From: Heligmosomoides polygyrus polygyrus
Lineage: Eukaryota; Nematoda; Chromadorea; Rhabditida; Heligmosomidae
Length of the DNA stretch: 64,000 nt
Reading direction: 5' to 3'
NCBI GenBank assembly: GCA_947396885.1
Contig: OX377201.1
Location: forward strand, 66,686,983 to 66,750,982
The notes under the pieces were generated by a model. It was given only the letters and a program-made list of their open reading frames with translations. It ran no database searches and was not told where the DNA came from. The position numbers and the translations under genes are program-made. Below, one piece after another: positions 32,390 to 43,063 of this stretch (position 1 is its first letter; every line of letters begins with the position of its first letter).

Positions 32390-32705
32390 ATGAGCTTCAA
32401 AGAGATGCAAAGGAGACGTCGTGAAAGCGCAAAGTCGCCACCTCCTGCGCATTAGTCGACCACGCTGTCCTCTTGGCCTACTGAGCGACACAACTCCTCG
32501 AGAAAACAATGAACTCGAGACCGACAACTCCTCGGCTATCTTCCATGCCTCAGCTTCCCATTTCCACAGAACAGCGTTCACTGGCCGCAACTCTGTTCAG
32601 TGTTGTGCACGGAGCGAGATACGTATATTTCGTTGCTTCCGCGATAGAGAGCGCGTTTCTACCCATGTACGTCGCATCGGTGGCTGCACTTTGGGTAGTT
32701 CCTTG
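32390..32705 (+). CDS. Candidate host gene start with a membrane segment
   Basis: Two coding-like frames follow each other. The first starts at ATG 32390 with MSFKEMQRRRRESAKSPPP and hits a stop at 32453. The second runs from about 32485 through TTPRLSSMPQLPISTEQRS, LAATLFSVVHGARYVYFV and ASAIESAFLPMYVASVAAL to WVVPW. It ends at a strong GTGAGT donor (32706). One indel or a missed small intron would join them into a short basic N-terminus followed by a hydrophobic stretch. A possible next exon lies at 32783-32804. Family unknown. Confidence 0.4.
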
Positions 32706-32805
32706 GTGAGTATGCACAAGAGTCGCTCCTATGCATCTAGTATAAATAAGGGGTTCTAATGATCCCCAGAGCGGTGTGTTAGCAGTGAGCCTGGTTGGGA
32801 GAAGG

Positions 32806-33506
32806 TAAACTAGCCCTTTTCCGTTTACGGCACAGAGGCGGTTCGTACGTTAGCTGACTTCTGGAGTTACGGTAACATTACGCCGCCGCCTGCGACCGCC
32901 TCGATTGCGATAGCGTGGCGGTTTGTTGGGCCCGCCTCGGGCGAAGTATGGCCGGCAGCAGAGTCTTGCGGGTGCTGCGGACCCGCCATGATAACGGCGG
33001 GTGGTGCGGCGCTGCGAGGGTTACTGTACGCAATACTGCGTACTTTTGCCGGCAGTTGCGACCTCTGGGAATGTCAAAGGTGTAGTAAGCAAAACGGCTT
33101 TTCTTTCGTAACTCGACAGCTCTGTGCCATTTTGTGCTTGCTCTCACTTTTGTCGATCTACCTCCACTAAAAGTTCCTCGCTTGACAATCAGCTCGAAGA
33201 TAATGTGGTAGCCATTGTGATGACAGCATTCCCTCCGATGCCTGTTGAGTCTGGGAAATCTGTCCGATAAGTTATAGCTCATACTAAAAAGAACGGTCTG
33301 CTTTGGTGTTGCATTTCTGTGCAAAGGTTTTCCCTAAACCTCAGACGACTAAGTTGTGTTTGGAAGGCCACGGAGATTTCCAGTGCAATTGAGGTTTCTT
33401 AATATCGTGCTAAAGTTTTCTTTGCGTTATGTTTTGAGTGCAGGATTCCGTACGCTTCCATTTGTCGACATTAACGGTAATTATATTGTTGGTTGTCAAG
33501 CTGTCA
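32806..33506. other. Unassigned, GC-rich with long overlapping frames
   Basis: A 148-codon minus frame (32878-33324) and a 60-codon plus frame (32988-33170) overlap. The plus frame is open upstream (IAIAWRFVGPASGE) and could be an exon of the gene at 32390, but no splice site decides it. Confidence 0.25.
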
Positions 33507-34481
33507 GGCGCCTTTTATACTTGCGCCGCCCCGCGGCGCGGCGTGATGGTCGGCATAGCTATCGATTTTTCGCGCCGCGAGGCGGCGCCGCATCGCTTCT
33601 ATACTCCGCCGCCGCAAAACACCACACTTGACGGAATTTTGGGTTACGGTATTCGGCGAATCGCGCCGCTGAGGGAAGGGCGCGGCGCGGCGCGATCAGC
33701 CGCGGGAGACTCTGTGTAGGGTGGGAGATTTCACCTTTTCGACCAAACTTTTCCTATTGGGAAGGAGGAGGGGGTATTTAGGGTGCTGATCACGAATCTG
33801 GCATCATTTTTTTTTGAAGTTACAGGCGATTACAAGGTTTTCATGATTAGGAAGCTTGGGCGAAATCGGTGACCATAACCTTAGCCCGTACCTTCTGTAA
33901 CCTAGGAAGAGAATGGAGATCTGTAGACATTCACGAAGTTTCATATATCACGCTAAAGATATGCTTAGTACACAGCGACCCCAGAATGGCCATATGAGAA
34001 AGAATTTTGAGTGGTTATCGACGATGAGTACCTTCTAGCAGTTTTACTTTTGAACCCGCACATATCGCAAAATAAGGAGTGGTTTAGTGCCGTTTGCATT
34101 GCAGTGGATTCGACTCAATACCACACTCACCAATTTCAATCGTAGGTTGAGCAAACGACTTCGACTCCAGGCTTAAGAGAGGATTCGTCGCTTTTCATAG
34201 GAATCCCACGACAAACATTGACAAGATTCAACAACATTGACATTGACAAAAAAAAGATGCATTGCGCTGATCAGGCAGACGAATCCTTTCTGTTTTGCTC
34301 CCTCAATGACTCATGGACCGTTTTCGGAGCACAGGCCATAGTGCTCGTGGCCGCGCGTCGCTGACGCTCCCCTATCTAACTGCAATCGCGCAGCGGTGCG
34401 TCAAATTCGGGGCGCGGCGCGACTGGCCGCGCCGCTCCCCAAATTGACGCGCCGCGCCGCGACGGGAGTATAAAAGGCGCC
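33507..34481. mobile_element. GC-ended terminal-inverted-repeat element of 975 bp
   Basis: The left end GGCGCCTTTTATACTTGCGCC and the right end (complement GGCGCCTTTTATACTCCCGTC) match at the outer 15 bp. Just inside both ends are CGGCGCGGCG-type runs. Flanking trinucleotides are TCA and TTA. The TTATACT core and 3-bp flank recall the smaller elements at 44225 and 47403. No transposase. Confidence 0.65.
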
Positions 34482-34638
34482 TTATGGACAGAATTTATGC
34501 ACCAGCCTACTATATCCCTAGCATGTAGATTCGTTTGAAAAAATGTTTAATGTTTAAATCAGTTTCTTTAAGCCTCAATTGGCTGGTATCGAGGTTGTAA
34601 GCTGTCACAACGATGTCTTGTTGCGATCAAAACTTCTA

Positions 34639-34712
34639 GCGCCAGGCGGGACTCGAACCCGCAACTCCCTCTGACCGGGCGGGAATGCTCTACGCCATTA
34701 CACCACCGGCGC
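34639..34712 (-). tRNA. tRNA-like sequence (probably not functional), unit 1
   Basis: The minus strand gives a 74-nt cloverleaf. The acceptor GCGCCGG pairs with CTGGCGC (one G-U); the D stem is GTGT/GCAT. The T arm GCGGG-TTCGAGT-CCCGC is perfect. The anticodon stem CCCGC/GAGGG has one G-A mismatch and loop CCGGTCA, giving GGT at 34-36 but C instead of U at position 33. An alternative fold makes an 11-nt loop. These defects and the tandem context point to a tRNA-derived repeat. Confidence 0.45.
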
Positions 34713-34919
34713 CGTCTGATCGAACGCAACATCCACACCTCGTGGGACCGATCAGCACCCACACGTATCCGGGATGAGCTGGCCGCTGACATCAGCATGG
34801 AACCAGTGAAGCTGATGGCCTTGATAGAAACAATTCAAATCAGTTTCTTTAAGCCTCAATTGGCTGGTATCGAGGTTGTAAGCTGTCACAACGATGTCTT
34901 GTTGCGATCAAAACTTCTA

Positions 34920-34993
34920 GCGCCAGGCGGGACTCGAACCCGCACCTCCCTCTGACCGGGCGGGAATGCTCTACGCCATTACACCACCGGCGC
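34920..34993 (-). tRNA. tRNA-like sequence, unit 2
   Basis: Same structure as unit 1, with one difference next to the T stem (GGTGC instead of GTTGC). The anticodon arm has the same non-standard loop. Confidence 0.45.
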
Positions 34994-35200
34994 CGTTTGA
35001 TCGAACGCAACATCCACACCTCGTGGGACCGATCAGCACCCACCCGTATCCGGGATGAGCTGGCCGCTGACATCAGCATGGAACCAGTGAAGCTGATGGC
35101 CTTGATAGAAACAATTCAAATCAGTTTCTTTAAGCCTCAATTGGCTGGTATCGAGGTTGTAAGCTGTCACAACGATGTCTTGTTCCGATCAAAACTTCTA

Positions 35201-35274
35201 GCGCCAGGCGGGACTCGAACCCGCACCTCCCTCTGACCGGGCGGGAATGCTCTACGCCATTACACCACCGGCGC
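35201..35274 (-). tRNA. tRNA-like sequence, unit 3
   Basis: Identical in the tRNA-like part to unit 2. The downstream part of its 281-bp unit is cut off at the direct repeat near 35298. Confidence 0.45.
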
Positions 35275-35483
35275 CGTTTGATCGAACGCAACATCCGTGT
35301 TTAATGTTTAGAATAGATGAACCATAATGGACACCCATCTATCACGCCCTCCGGCGGGTCTCACCCGCAGCTCCTGGCGGTGCGGGTGAGAGCCACCGTG
35401 AACTGCGGCAGCCGCCGGGGACCGTTGCGTGCGGCGGCTCCGCGACAACTCGTCCGCGCCGCGGCTTCCACCACAGTTGCAGC

Positions 35484-35696
35484 GTGGGTCCCACTGCGGC
35501 GGGAGCGATATGGACGAGTTCTCGGGGTGCTGCCGCGAGACTCTGTAGAGGCCCTATAACGGATGAACAGAGCAGACTATGCACCGTGGAGCAGACTTGT
35601 AGGGCGGCGATTGAGGACTTCATTCGTTTTTTGCCTTTCCTTCTCTTTGTTCTTCTAGTTTTCGTATTTTATAGCTTTTTTTGCTTGGGACGTTGA
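35484..35696 (+). CDS. Small frame with a C-terminal membrane segment
   Basis: The second half reads DEQSRLCTVEQTCRAAIEDF followed by a strongly hydrophobic run (FLPFLLFVLLVFVFYSFF) and LGR before TGA. The upstream part is GC-rich and open in more than one frame, so the start is uncertain. It could be a last exon of a membrane protein; no family recognised. Confidence 0.3.
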   Translation: MGPTAAGAIWTSSRGAAARLCRGPITDEQSRLCTVEQTCRAAIEDFIRFLPFLLFVLLVFVFYSFFCLGR

Positions 35697-35699
35697 TTG

Positions 35700-36112
35700 A
35701 CTCCTACGACAGATTGCCTTATCACACACTTTCACGAAGGTAGTAAAGATCGAGTTAGCCACATCCGCACGCTAGTAAACTAACGAACTATAAAACAGGC
35801 AAAAAAAAGCACATAGGAAAAGTTGAAAAGAGAGCAGGGCTTGCGGAACCTCTGAAGCTGTCGGAGAGTAAGGAACTGCGGAATATGACCCTAGATGTCT
35901 TGTCCCTTGTCCCGCTTCTTCCTTTTAGTCTCGGAGATATAAGCGCAAGAAATCGGCAGCAATACGCGATCTACTCGACTCGCCTCGTCTCGTCATGAAA
36001 TGTGGTCCGAGGTGGGAGCGGCACCCGGTCAGTCTTCGCTAATCGAGCGGGACAAAGGACAAGACATCCGCCTTCCACAGTAGTGGGAGACACCTAACGT
36101 AGCACACCCAGC
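35700..36112. other. No supported gene
   Basis: Nothing recognised; no frame of note. Confidence 0.3.
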
Positions 36113-37050
36113 TGTTAATGTTTGCCGAAATCAAAAACATGCTGTGAAAAGTGTATCAAAATTCCTAAATCACGAACAGGTACAGAGCTGAGGACACAGT
36201 TGTTGAGATTATACTCCCCATTGTCTGAAGTACCAATGTGGAAAACAGAGGTTTTGGAGATATTCGCTAGTATTTGCCAAACGTCAGCCCAGTCCATCAT
36301 TATATTGACCGATTAAGCTTGACAGACCTGAGTCTTGTTACCGCTGTTGTATGTATCTCAATGTCGTCAGCATACATTTGCGCCTTCAGTTGACTACGAA
36401 CATCTAGTCTTTGCGGAAGATTGAAGGTGTGTGTAAAGAACAAACCCTGTGAAAGTACACTTTCGTGGGGTCTCGTCTCAATTTTTCCAATCGTAGCATC
36501 TTGGAAAGAAATTCCTATCTTTAACGCTTGTATGCCTTCCACTCAAATACGAGTGGGCTCATCTAACATTAGAGAGAGAGAGCCTTCAACATCAAGCTCG
36601 AGCAGCTTAATGACAAGTTTTCCTTGGCACACCTTATCAAGAACCTTGGACAAATCGAAGTAAATGACGTCAACTGAGTTTCGATATTTGTTGCAAAATT
36701 CCAATAAAATATAGCATCTACAAGTCAGTGGCTGTAGAGATACCTACTGCGAAACCTGCTGCTCAGGAGGAATTAATCTGTTTCTTGACATATGAGCCAC
36801 TATTCTGTTTCGCACAATTTTTTCCATCATGTCAATTGGAGCAGGTGCTATACCTATGTATATGCAGCAAAGCCTTCTTCGCTTCATCGGGTTCGGGGCA
36901 TACAATGCGAAGCCATTGCTGGAACGTGCTATTGTTTCAATACTGTAGTGACAAGTTTTTATGCGTCCGATACTGGATGTATGATAATTGAGCAGATGCT
37001 GCCGTTTTTCACAGCATGCGGCTCTGATGTGCATGTTACCTGTTCACTTC
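36113..37050 (-). pseudogene. CR1-clade non-LTR reverse transcriptase remnant
   Basis: In order on the minus strand: MMEKIVRNRIVAHMSRNRL with IPPEQQ (fingers), then FDLSKVLDKVCQGKLVIKLL near 36660 (motif A, catalytic Asp altered). These are followed by a decayed PQGSVLGPLLF-equivalent, SQLKAQMYADDIEIH (YADD) and finally WQILANISKTSVFHIGTSDN with VRDLGILI. These match the CR1/jockey RT order. Several frame shifts and missing residues show it is dead. It may extend right to about 37340. Confidence 0.7.
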
Positions 37051-37459
37051 GTCGTTTGATTGTCATTGATTAAGCATCTGGTCGGGCTCATTTGGCTGTG
37101 TTTTCTGTTCATGGGCGTTTTCCTGAACAATTCTCATTTCAAGGTTAACAACTCTGTTACGGACGAGAAGCGTGATCACATTTTTACTGGTCGTCATGGG
37201 GCAAAAATGGGCCGGAAAGTTTCGTCGATTTATCCCATCTATAGGTTTTAATGCAAGGGCTAAAAGAATAGAGCCCTGTTTTGGTGAACTTTGGAGGACA
37301 AGGAAGGAGTGTAAGAGGGAAACCACTCTGTCTAGGGACACCGAGGCGAGGCTCTCAAACTTTGATAGGGTGCTTCGTGAGTCTTTTTCTGTCCTTCTGG
37401 TTTTTGCCGAGAGCCGAAATTCGGAAGACGTGCCGAAGACGTCGTGCGTCGGGGTTCAG
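37051..37459. other. Unassigned, possible upstream part of the CR1 remnant
   Basis: Frames of 63-102 codons overlap on both strands with no clear motif. Confidence 0.25.
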
Positions 37460-37560
37460 AAGAGCAAGGGGGACCAGTAAAAGGGGACTAGTAAAGGGGG
37501 ACCGGTGTGGAAGAAACCAGTAAGGTAGGCCAGTGGAGGGGAGAGTAGCAAGCACAGATC
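37460..37560 (+). repeat. Short patch of GGGACCAGT minisatellite
   Basis: GGGGGACCAGTAAAAGG and GGGGGACCGGTGTGG are units of the composite-element minisatellite. Confidence 0.6.
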
Positions 37561-37939
37561 AGGCGTGCGTTGGATTTTCAACACACCTTTTAAGGGCTTC
37601 GTGCAGTGAACGTGCGCGTGCTTGCTTCTCAACCGTTTCTCTTACGGCATGAGGTAGGGGCTATTGGTTGGGGGGGGGGGGGGGGTAGAAAGGAGGATGA
37701 CTACAGGAATGAGAGGAGTGCTGTCGCCGTCGTCACTAAACGGCAGTTGACCACTTTTGATTGCAACTCTCATCATCCGTTTCTCGTCTCGTAGAATACG
37801 GTTATGTTTATGTTTATGTTTATTTAAGCCAACAACAAACAACAAAGTTGACAAGCTAAATACGTAGCAAAACAATGACCTCGGAGAAAAAATCGCGTAC
37901 AGAGTGGACTGGCTTTACAGGAGCAAGTTCGGAGTTTTC

Positions 37940-38120
37940 TACCCTACCATATCCCGCTATACTGTTCTACATAGTTACAATCGGTTCCTTACCAGTGTAA
38001 TGAAGGTAAGAAGACCTATTGAAGAAAAGAAGGCGACGGTCGGGAGTTCTATGCTCGGGACCTGGGTGCGAAGCCCCAACCAGGCGTTTGGTGAACCCTA
38101 GTTCGCTAAACCTCCGATGT
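37940..38120 (+). mobile_element. Composite minisatellite element, 3' fragment (copy D)
   Basis: CCCGCTATACTGTTCTACAT, then GCGAAGCCCCAACCAGGCG and the hairpin GTTTGGTGAAC/GTTCGCTAAAC match the 3' unique part of copies A-C. A G-run lies upstream at 37669-37685. Confidence 0.5.
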
Positions 38121-38396
38121 AGGAGATTGTTCCCGCACTATTGCTGTCATTTTCCGAGCAGATGGAGCAAAGGGAACGATAACGTGAATGAGCTGTTCAA
38201 GGCTAATCGGACAAGGACATAATCGAGGTTCTATCAAACATAAGGCACCGTATAACGGTGAGGAATTCAAAGGCTCCTCCGTGTTGCCCACTCCTCTGCC
38301 TCTGCCTTTTCAGGAATGCCTTTTTCATATAAATTCTCTTGGGTCCATGTATCCGTTAATAGGGTTACAGGCTGTTTCAACGATTTTTGGTTGCAG

Positions 38397-38630
38397 TCAA
38401 AGCTCAAGAGAGCGACCGCAAGCAGGCATCGCTGCAAGAGATCTTCGTCCAGTTCCGCGGAGAATGGAGTCGGGCGGTCTGCGGGCGCTCCAGGCAGCTC
38501 ACGAGGTGGCAGCTCTCCTGTTCCAGGTGGCTCCAACAGGAAATTCCATTTCGTGATCGATGCGAGGGTGCGTCATCCTGTCGAGGCCCTAGAAGTCATG
38601 TCGCTGCCGGGAACTGATAAGGCGCGTTGA
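38397..38630 (+). CDS. Candidate terminal exon, Ser/Gly-rich basic protein
   Basis: After the acceptor TTTTTGGTTGCAG a frame reads SKLKRATASRHRCKR, SSSSSAENGVGRSAGAPG, GGSNRKFHFVIDARVRH and PVEALEVMSLPGTDKAR, then TGA. Two other frames are also open across part of it, so frame choice is uncertain. No family recognised. Confidence 0.3.
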   Translation, partial: SKLKRATASRHRCKRSSSSSAENGVGRSAGAPGSSRGGSSPVPGGSNRKFHFVIDARVRHPVEALEVMSLPGTDKAR

Positions 38631-39039
38631 TATGGAGCGTGCCTCTGCCACCCCCCCCCTCCTACGTGTCGCAGCAGTTCGCGCTTGCATTGTGCAGCAG
38701 CAGCTAGCCATCTGCAGACCATCAGCTCGTAGTTCCAAGGGTCCGCAGGGAAATCTGGTTAGCTATACTGTACGTACGATGTTTCGCGGAAATGCACTTC
38801 GATACTTCTCTCGTTGTAACGTGTTAAGATAGCTGCTTTGTACGATCGGTTTGGAATGCGGATCGTCGCTTTCAAGAGACTCCCGAGCACCAATTTTTTT
38901 CTGTTTGTTTTTTTCACAGTGTATCCGTCTGCTACTAAGTATCGAACCGACTGTTTCTCTTTTCCTGGCATGCTAGCCGATTTCTGTGCATTTTGGTATA
39001 ACATTCCTTTAATTTTTTTAGCTTACCTCCCCTCCCCAA
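38631..39039. other. No supported gene
   Basis: Short frames only; a C-run near 38654. Confidence 0.3.
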
Positions 39040-39800
39040 CAAGTGTAATAATTTTATAAAATTTTTACTGTTAAAAAATATAAATTAAAATGTGTCGTAA
39101 AGCACAGCAAGGAAGCAATTTCATAGCGCACTAAAGAACAGATCGCGCCAAGCATCAAAAAGTTCGCCGTAAATTTATTTGATTGATTGAGTAAGTGCCA
39201 CTTACATGAATCATCAAAGTCTTTCCTCAATGATCGTTTATTGTGCACTCGACACGCGACGCGATGTCATTGCAAGCTCCCATATTGATCGCACGACGCG
39301 ATGAATCGATATGGGACCAGATCATTTCGACGCATCGCGAGTGGCGTGCGCACTAAACGCTTCCTTACAGTTGTTCTTGTTACATCGTAAACAGGTGTCA
39401 AACTCCACACAAACTGCAAACAGAAATTCAGCTATCAATCGAATGAAAATCGCGACCTCTTGGGCGACGACAGGGCGCAGTCTCTTTTCTTCGACACTGA
39501 AAAAATGGCCGCGTTTCTGTCCTCTAAGACAAATTTTAAACCGTTATTTTTCCTTAAAAATAAAAATTTTACATAATTTCAAACAGCTTGTTCACTTGTC
39601 GGGTAGGTGAATAACAACTTTGCGTTAAAATTTTTTTGAACAAAAAAAGTACTCTATCCTTTCTAGAGAGAAGAGTTAGCTCTGATATCAAAACTCTAAG
39701 GCTAGCTTTAAAGGGTGTCCAATTTGATTTGAAAAGTGTTGAATTCGAGGTGAAAAATGAATATACTTCAAGCAAGACAAGGTTGTAGTGCACTACATCA
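39040..39800. repeat. AT-rich fold-back repeat family, copy 3
   Basis: It starts AAGTGTAATAATTTTATAAA, as at 56280, and includes TATCAATCGAATGAAAATCG and CTTGTTCACTTGTCGGGTAGG. It ends with the periodic GTCCAATTTGATTTGAAAAG blocks. Confidence 0.6.
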
Positions 39801-40249
39801 GATGTGTCAGTTCGGTCTAGGAATCGCACCAAATGAGTTATTAATCGTTATCCGTTAACCGTTCTAGAGAGGATTGGCGTATCCGTTATGTGGTCTGTTC
39901 TCCTGGGGTTTTGAACATGGCGAAATGCAGCAGTATAGTTGTAGATGCGAGCAAGAAGGAAATTAGGTCTAATCCGGATAGATAGAGACTACTGCGCTCC
40001 TACAACAGATTATTTCTCTTGATAAAAGCGATTCTTCTGAAAACGTGTTTGGCGCGTTTTGGGACATATTGGGTTGAGTAAAAAGAGAAGTCGGTCGTTT
40101 TGCATTTTTCTTGCCGATATAACAAGGATTCTTGCAACGCGTTTGCGTATATGTATCTGAAACAAGATTTTGTCGTTCATTTACATGCTGACGTTTCATT
40201 TTGCACGCCCTGGTTTTTTATTTATAGAATAGCTTAGCTGGAGCTTGAC
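39801..40249. other. No supported gene
   Basis: A 76-codon minus frame (39969-40199) has no recognised domain. Confidence 0.25.
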
Positions 40250-40825
40250 CAGAAGCACCAAGCCTCCTGTATGACTGGAAACAAAAAGAACGGCCACGGA
40301 ATCACATCTTACCCTGGGCGTGGCATTTGGGGAGGTCTTTATAGCCAAGCACCAATGGTTCCAGCACTTCAAGCAGCGCTATGAAAGTGTTGAAGGCGAT
40401 CACGATGGTCTAGCTCCCATGCAATAGGCTTCAAATCTCGTCCTGGATTGCTGTAGGTCTGCCGCTTCGGGGTGCATCTTCATAACGAAACCTCACCAAA
40501 TGTCACGAAATGCCACCGTTGCTTGGTCCTTTCTCCAACACAATTCGGCTCTCACACACCGTTGATTTGCCGAGTTGTTCCGATGGCTGATTGGCTCAGT
40601 TTGAAATCGACATAAAATATCGTTCGGAATTGCTTTTTTGACATACTTCAATAAGTCTTCGAAGTAGCACAATTATTGGGTAGACGTAAAACACAATTTA
40701 TACCGTCAGATATAGCAAAGAATTCCGTATTAGATGTTATATAAATGCGAAGTAAATTGAATATTGATTAAGTAATAAACGAACGAAAAGCGGCTACGCA
40801 AAACCGTGCGAACTTTCCGTCCAAC
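40250..40825 (-). pseudogene. mariner transposase N-terminal remnant
   Basis: Minus strand from about 40650: MSKKQFRTIFYVDFKLSQS, then AIGTTRQINGV (the mariner helix-turn-helix with the TTRNIN-like motif). Further on VRFRYEDAPRSGRPTAIQDE holds the DAPRSGRP signature. Stops and shifts separate the parts. The right edge CTTTCCGTCCAACCTAA is a mariner-type terminus. On the plus strand at 40350-40410, WFQHFKQRYESVEGD is also mariner-like, suggesting a second inverted fragment. Confidence 0.65.
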
Positions 40826-41352
40826 CTAACATTCAGACCATGAGTGGGCTGGATTACTAATTGCGTCAGGTCGGTGATATAGCATATTCAATAAAAAGAG
40901 GTGATAAAGTTGTCGAAATATTTCCTCTATGCGACATGTCACTCCAGTCAGTTGTTGAGAAATTGAAATCGCCTTACACAGGAATGTGGCCGCTCCATGA
41001 AGAAAGTCAGTAAATTCAGCAAATGTAGCTGAAGTACAAGAGCGGCTACGGTAGCCAGCAGTAACGACGAATTATTACTATGTTCACTCTCAACACTAAG
41101 ATGTAGTGATTGAATTTCGCTGTCTTTCTGTGCCACTAGATTTTGGATGAGACGCTTGATAATAGAATAAACTAGTACTAGAACGTTGCCCCTACGCTTT
41201 CACTCAGCCGCTATATATCTAATATTGGGAGTTATAGCTTAGAATGGAATGAGCGAGCAGTGTTCGGTATGCACCAACTTCAATTGTGAAAATATCATTA
41301 GGAAATCGACGCAGTACAAAGTTCGTGCCCAGAATTTTGTTTACATTGGATC
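40826..41352. other. No supported gene
   Basis: Nothing recognised beyond a 62-codon frame at 40948-41136. Confidence 0.3.
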
Positions 41353-41990
41353 TACAGGGTGTGCACCAATTATGCGCCTCAAATAATCGAAGTGCCATAG
41401 TAACACAAACAATCCGAAACAGAAAAAACACATCACAATCCTCAACAAGCTCCTCCACAATCAACAATTGCAATCTTCATTCAAAGTGCCTTCCTCCTGC
41501 AGCTTATCAGACGAGTCCCGCCGAAGGCATCGCATTTGGCACGCACCGGAGCATCGTTTTCAGGGACGACAAAATTTTCACGACGGAACCTATTGCAAAT
41601 CCACGAAACGATCGGATCCTCGCCGAAGTCAAGGAACAGGTCATTTCTAGAGGAAAACTCATCGGAAAAACTGCACTTCCAATTCTGTTATGGTTTGGGG
41701 TGTGATAGCCTCACATGGGAAGACGCCATCGGTGTTCGCCGATGCTGAAGTGAAGATCGATAAGGAAATATAGTTGAAATCGATCCTGGAAAAGTTTTGA
41801 GGCCATGATCCCTTTCTCACCTCAGAGGCAAGCCATGATGCTTTCAGCGAGACTCGGCACCTGCACAAACCGAATGTCGCCCAGCAGTGGTGTCAACACG
41901 AGTTTCCAGATCTCGTCACCCACGAATAATGGCCATCAAATTGGTCACATGAATGCATTGTACTTCTAGGTCTGGTCAGTTTTAGAGTGC
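41353..41990 (+). pseudogene. Tc1/mariner transposase remnant with TACAGGGTG end
   Basis: The left terminus is TACAGGGTGTGCACCAATTA. Downstream the translation shows HRSIVFRDDKIFTTEP (first catalytic Asp region) and ILAEVKEQVISRG. After a shift come VWGVIASHGKTPSVFADAEV, a degraded second Asp region, and QQWCQHEFPDLVTHE with WPSNWSHE. The order matches a Tc1/mariner DDE domain. Stops at several points make it non-functional. Confidence 0.75.
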
Positions 41991-42157
41991 CAAATTTCAG
42001 CTACAGGATACAACAACATGGAATCTCTCAAAGCTTTTTCTTTTTCTTCTTCTTCTTCTTCAGCGTTTGTCCAGCTTCGTAGCGGGGTCCGCTCTTCTGG
42101 TGTCGTGACGGCACCTTCCCCGATCCTGCGCTTCATCAGGATGGACGCCAGTTTCTT

Positions 42158-42697
42158 TCATGCCCAAGTGTAACGTATCAGACCAACGCTGTTTCGGGCG
42201 TCCTCTAGGCCGCTTTCCTGACACTTTTCGGCGTACCACCGCAAGTGAGCTTCGCGCATCTTGTCCGCTATCGGCGTGACACTGAACTTCTGCCGAATAG
42301 CATCATTTCGGATGCGGTCCATGCGCGTGACTCCAGCCGTCCAGCGCAGCATCTTCGTCTCCATGACGCTGAGGCGCGTTTCAACTTCCTTAGTCGCAGG
42401 CCAACGCTCAGCGCCGTACATCGCTACCGGCCGCACGACGGCTCTGTAAACTTTCGACTTCATGTACTCTGGTATCTTCCTATCGCAGAACATGCCAGTC
42501 AGCGAACGCCACTTGGACCAAGCTGCACTCACGCGCGAGTTCACTTCAACTATCAGACCACCGTCAGACGCTAATCCCAGGTATTTAAACACCGAAATGG
42601 GTGCAACCTCAGTCCCGTAAATCTTGATGGAGCCGGACTCGTTTACGTCAGTCGTTAGGTACTCGATCTTCTTGACGTTCAATTTAAGTGCAAACAT
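42158..42697 (-). pseudogene. RT C-terminal region of the second RTE-like element
   Basis: The 179-codon frame includes FKYLGLASDGGLIVEVNSR, VVRPVAMYGAERWPATKEVE and VMETKMLRWTAGVTRMDRI, then the HLRWYAEK region. This is the conserved C-terminal tail of this RTE-like group. The last part shifts frame before the expected GRPKQRW segment. Confidence 0.75.
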
Positions 42698-42712
42698 CGC
42701 CTGGCGGTCGCA

Positions 42713-43063
42713 CTAAGCTTGCACCTGGCGCCCGAGATCACCATTGTCATCAGAAGCGAGCATCACGTCATCAGCATAGAGCAGCGTCCATGGAACAGAC
42801 TGCTGAAGATCTCGAGTAATGGCTTCCATAACGAAAACGAAGAGGAGTGGAGAAAGCGCAGAACCCTGGTGCACCCCAACAGAGATGGGAAACTCTATCG
42901 AGGTTCCAGCTGCAGCTTGCACTGTACTCTTTGGGTATGAGTAGAGCATCCGCACCCACTCTATGAGTTCCTCAGGTACGTTGTGTTGTCGTAAGGCGTA
43001 CCATATAACCTTACGCGGTACGCGGTAGAAGGCCTTCTCCAAGTCGAGAAAGGCTATATGCAC
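42713..43063 (-). pseudogene. RT palm domain of the second RTE-like element
   Basis: It reads IAFLDLEKAFYRVPRKVIWY (motif A with catalytic Asp), GVHQGSALSPLLFVFVMEAI and TLLYADDVMLASDDNGDL (catalytic Asp pair). The upstream fingers part is in other frames at 43070-43354 (NYRPICLLSHSMKKMFERIL) and 43376-43738. An intact domain is retained but the element as a whole is broken. Confidence 0.8.

Larger units (their letters stand above)
34557..35297 (-). repeat. Tandem trimer (281-bp period) of a tRNA-like unit, flanked by a 13-bp direct repeat
   Basis: CAGTTTCTTTAAGCC recurs at 34560, 34841 and 35122, an exact 281-bp spacing. The third unit stops after its tRNA-like part. TGTTTAATGTTTA at 34544-34556 and 35298-35310 bounds the whole array, which looks like one insertion with a target duplication. 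The units are nearly identical. Confidence 0.85.

Noticed and set aside
32878..33324. 148-codon Arg-rich gene on the minus strand
   Set aside because: Arg-rich composition is typical of antisense frames in GC-rich DNA; the plus strand is open too and neither has supporting splice sites.
34639..35274. Three functional tRNA genes
   Set aside because: The anticodon arm lacks U33 and has a mismatch, and the copies lie in a flanked tandem repeat with the rest of each unit unrelated to tRNA. Kept as tRNA-like.
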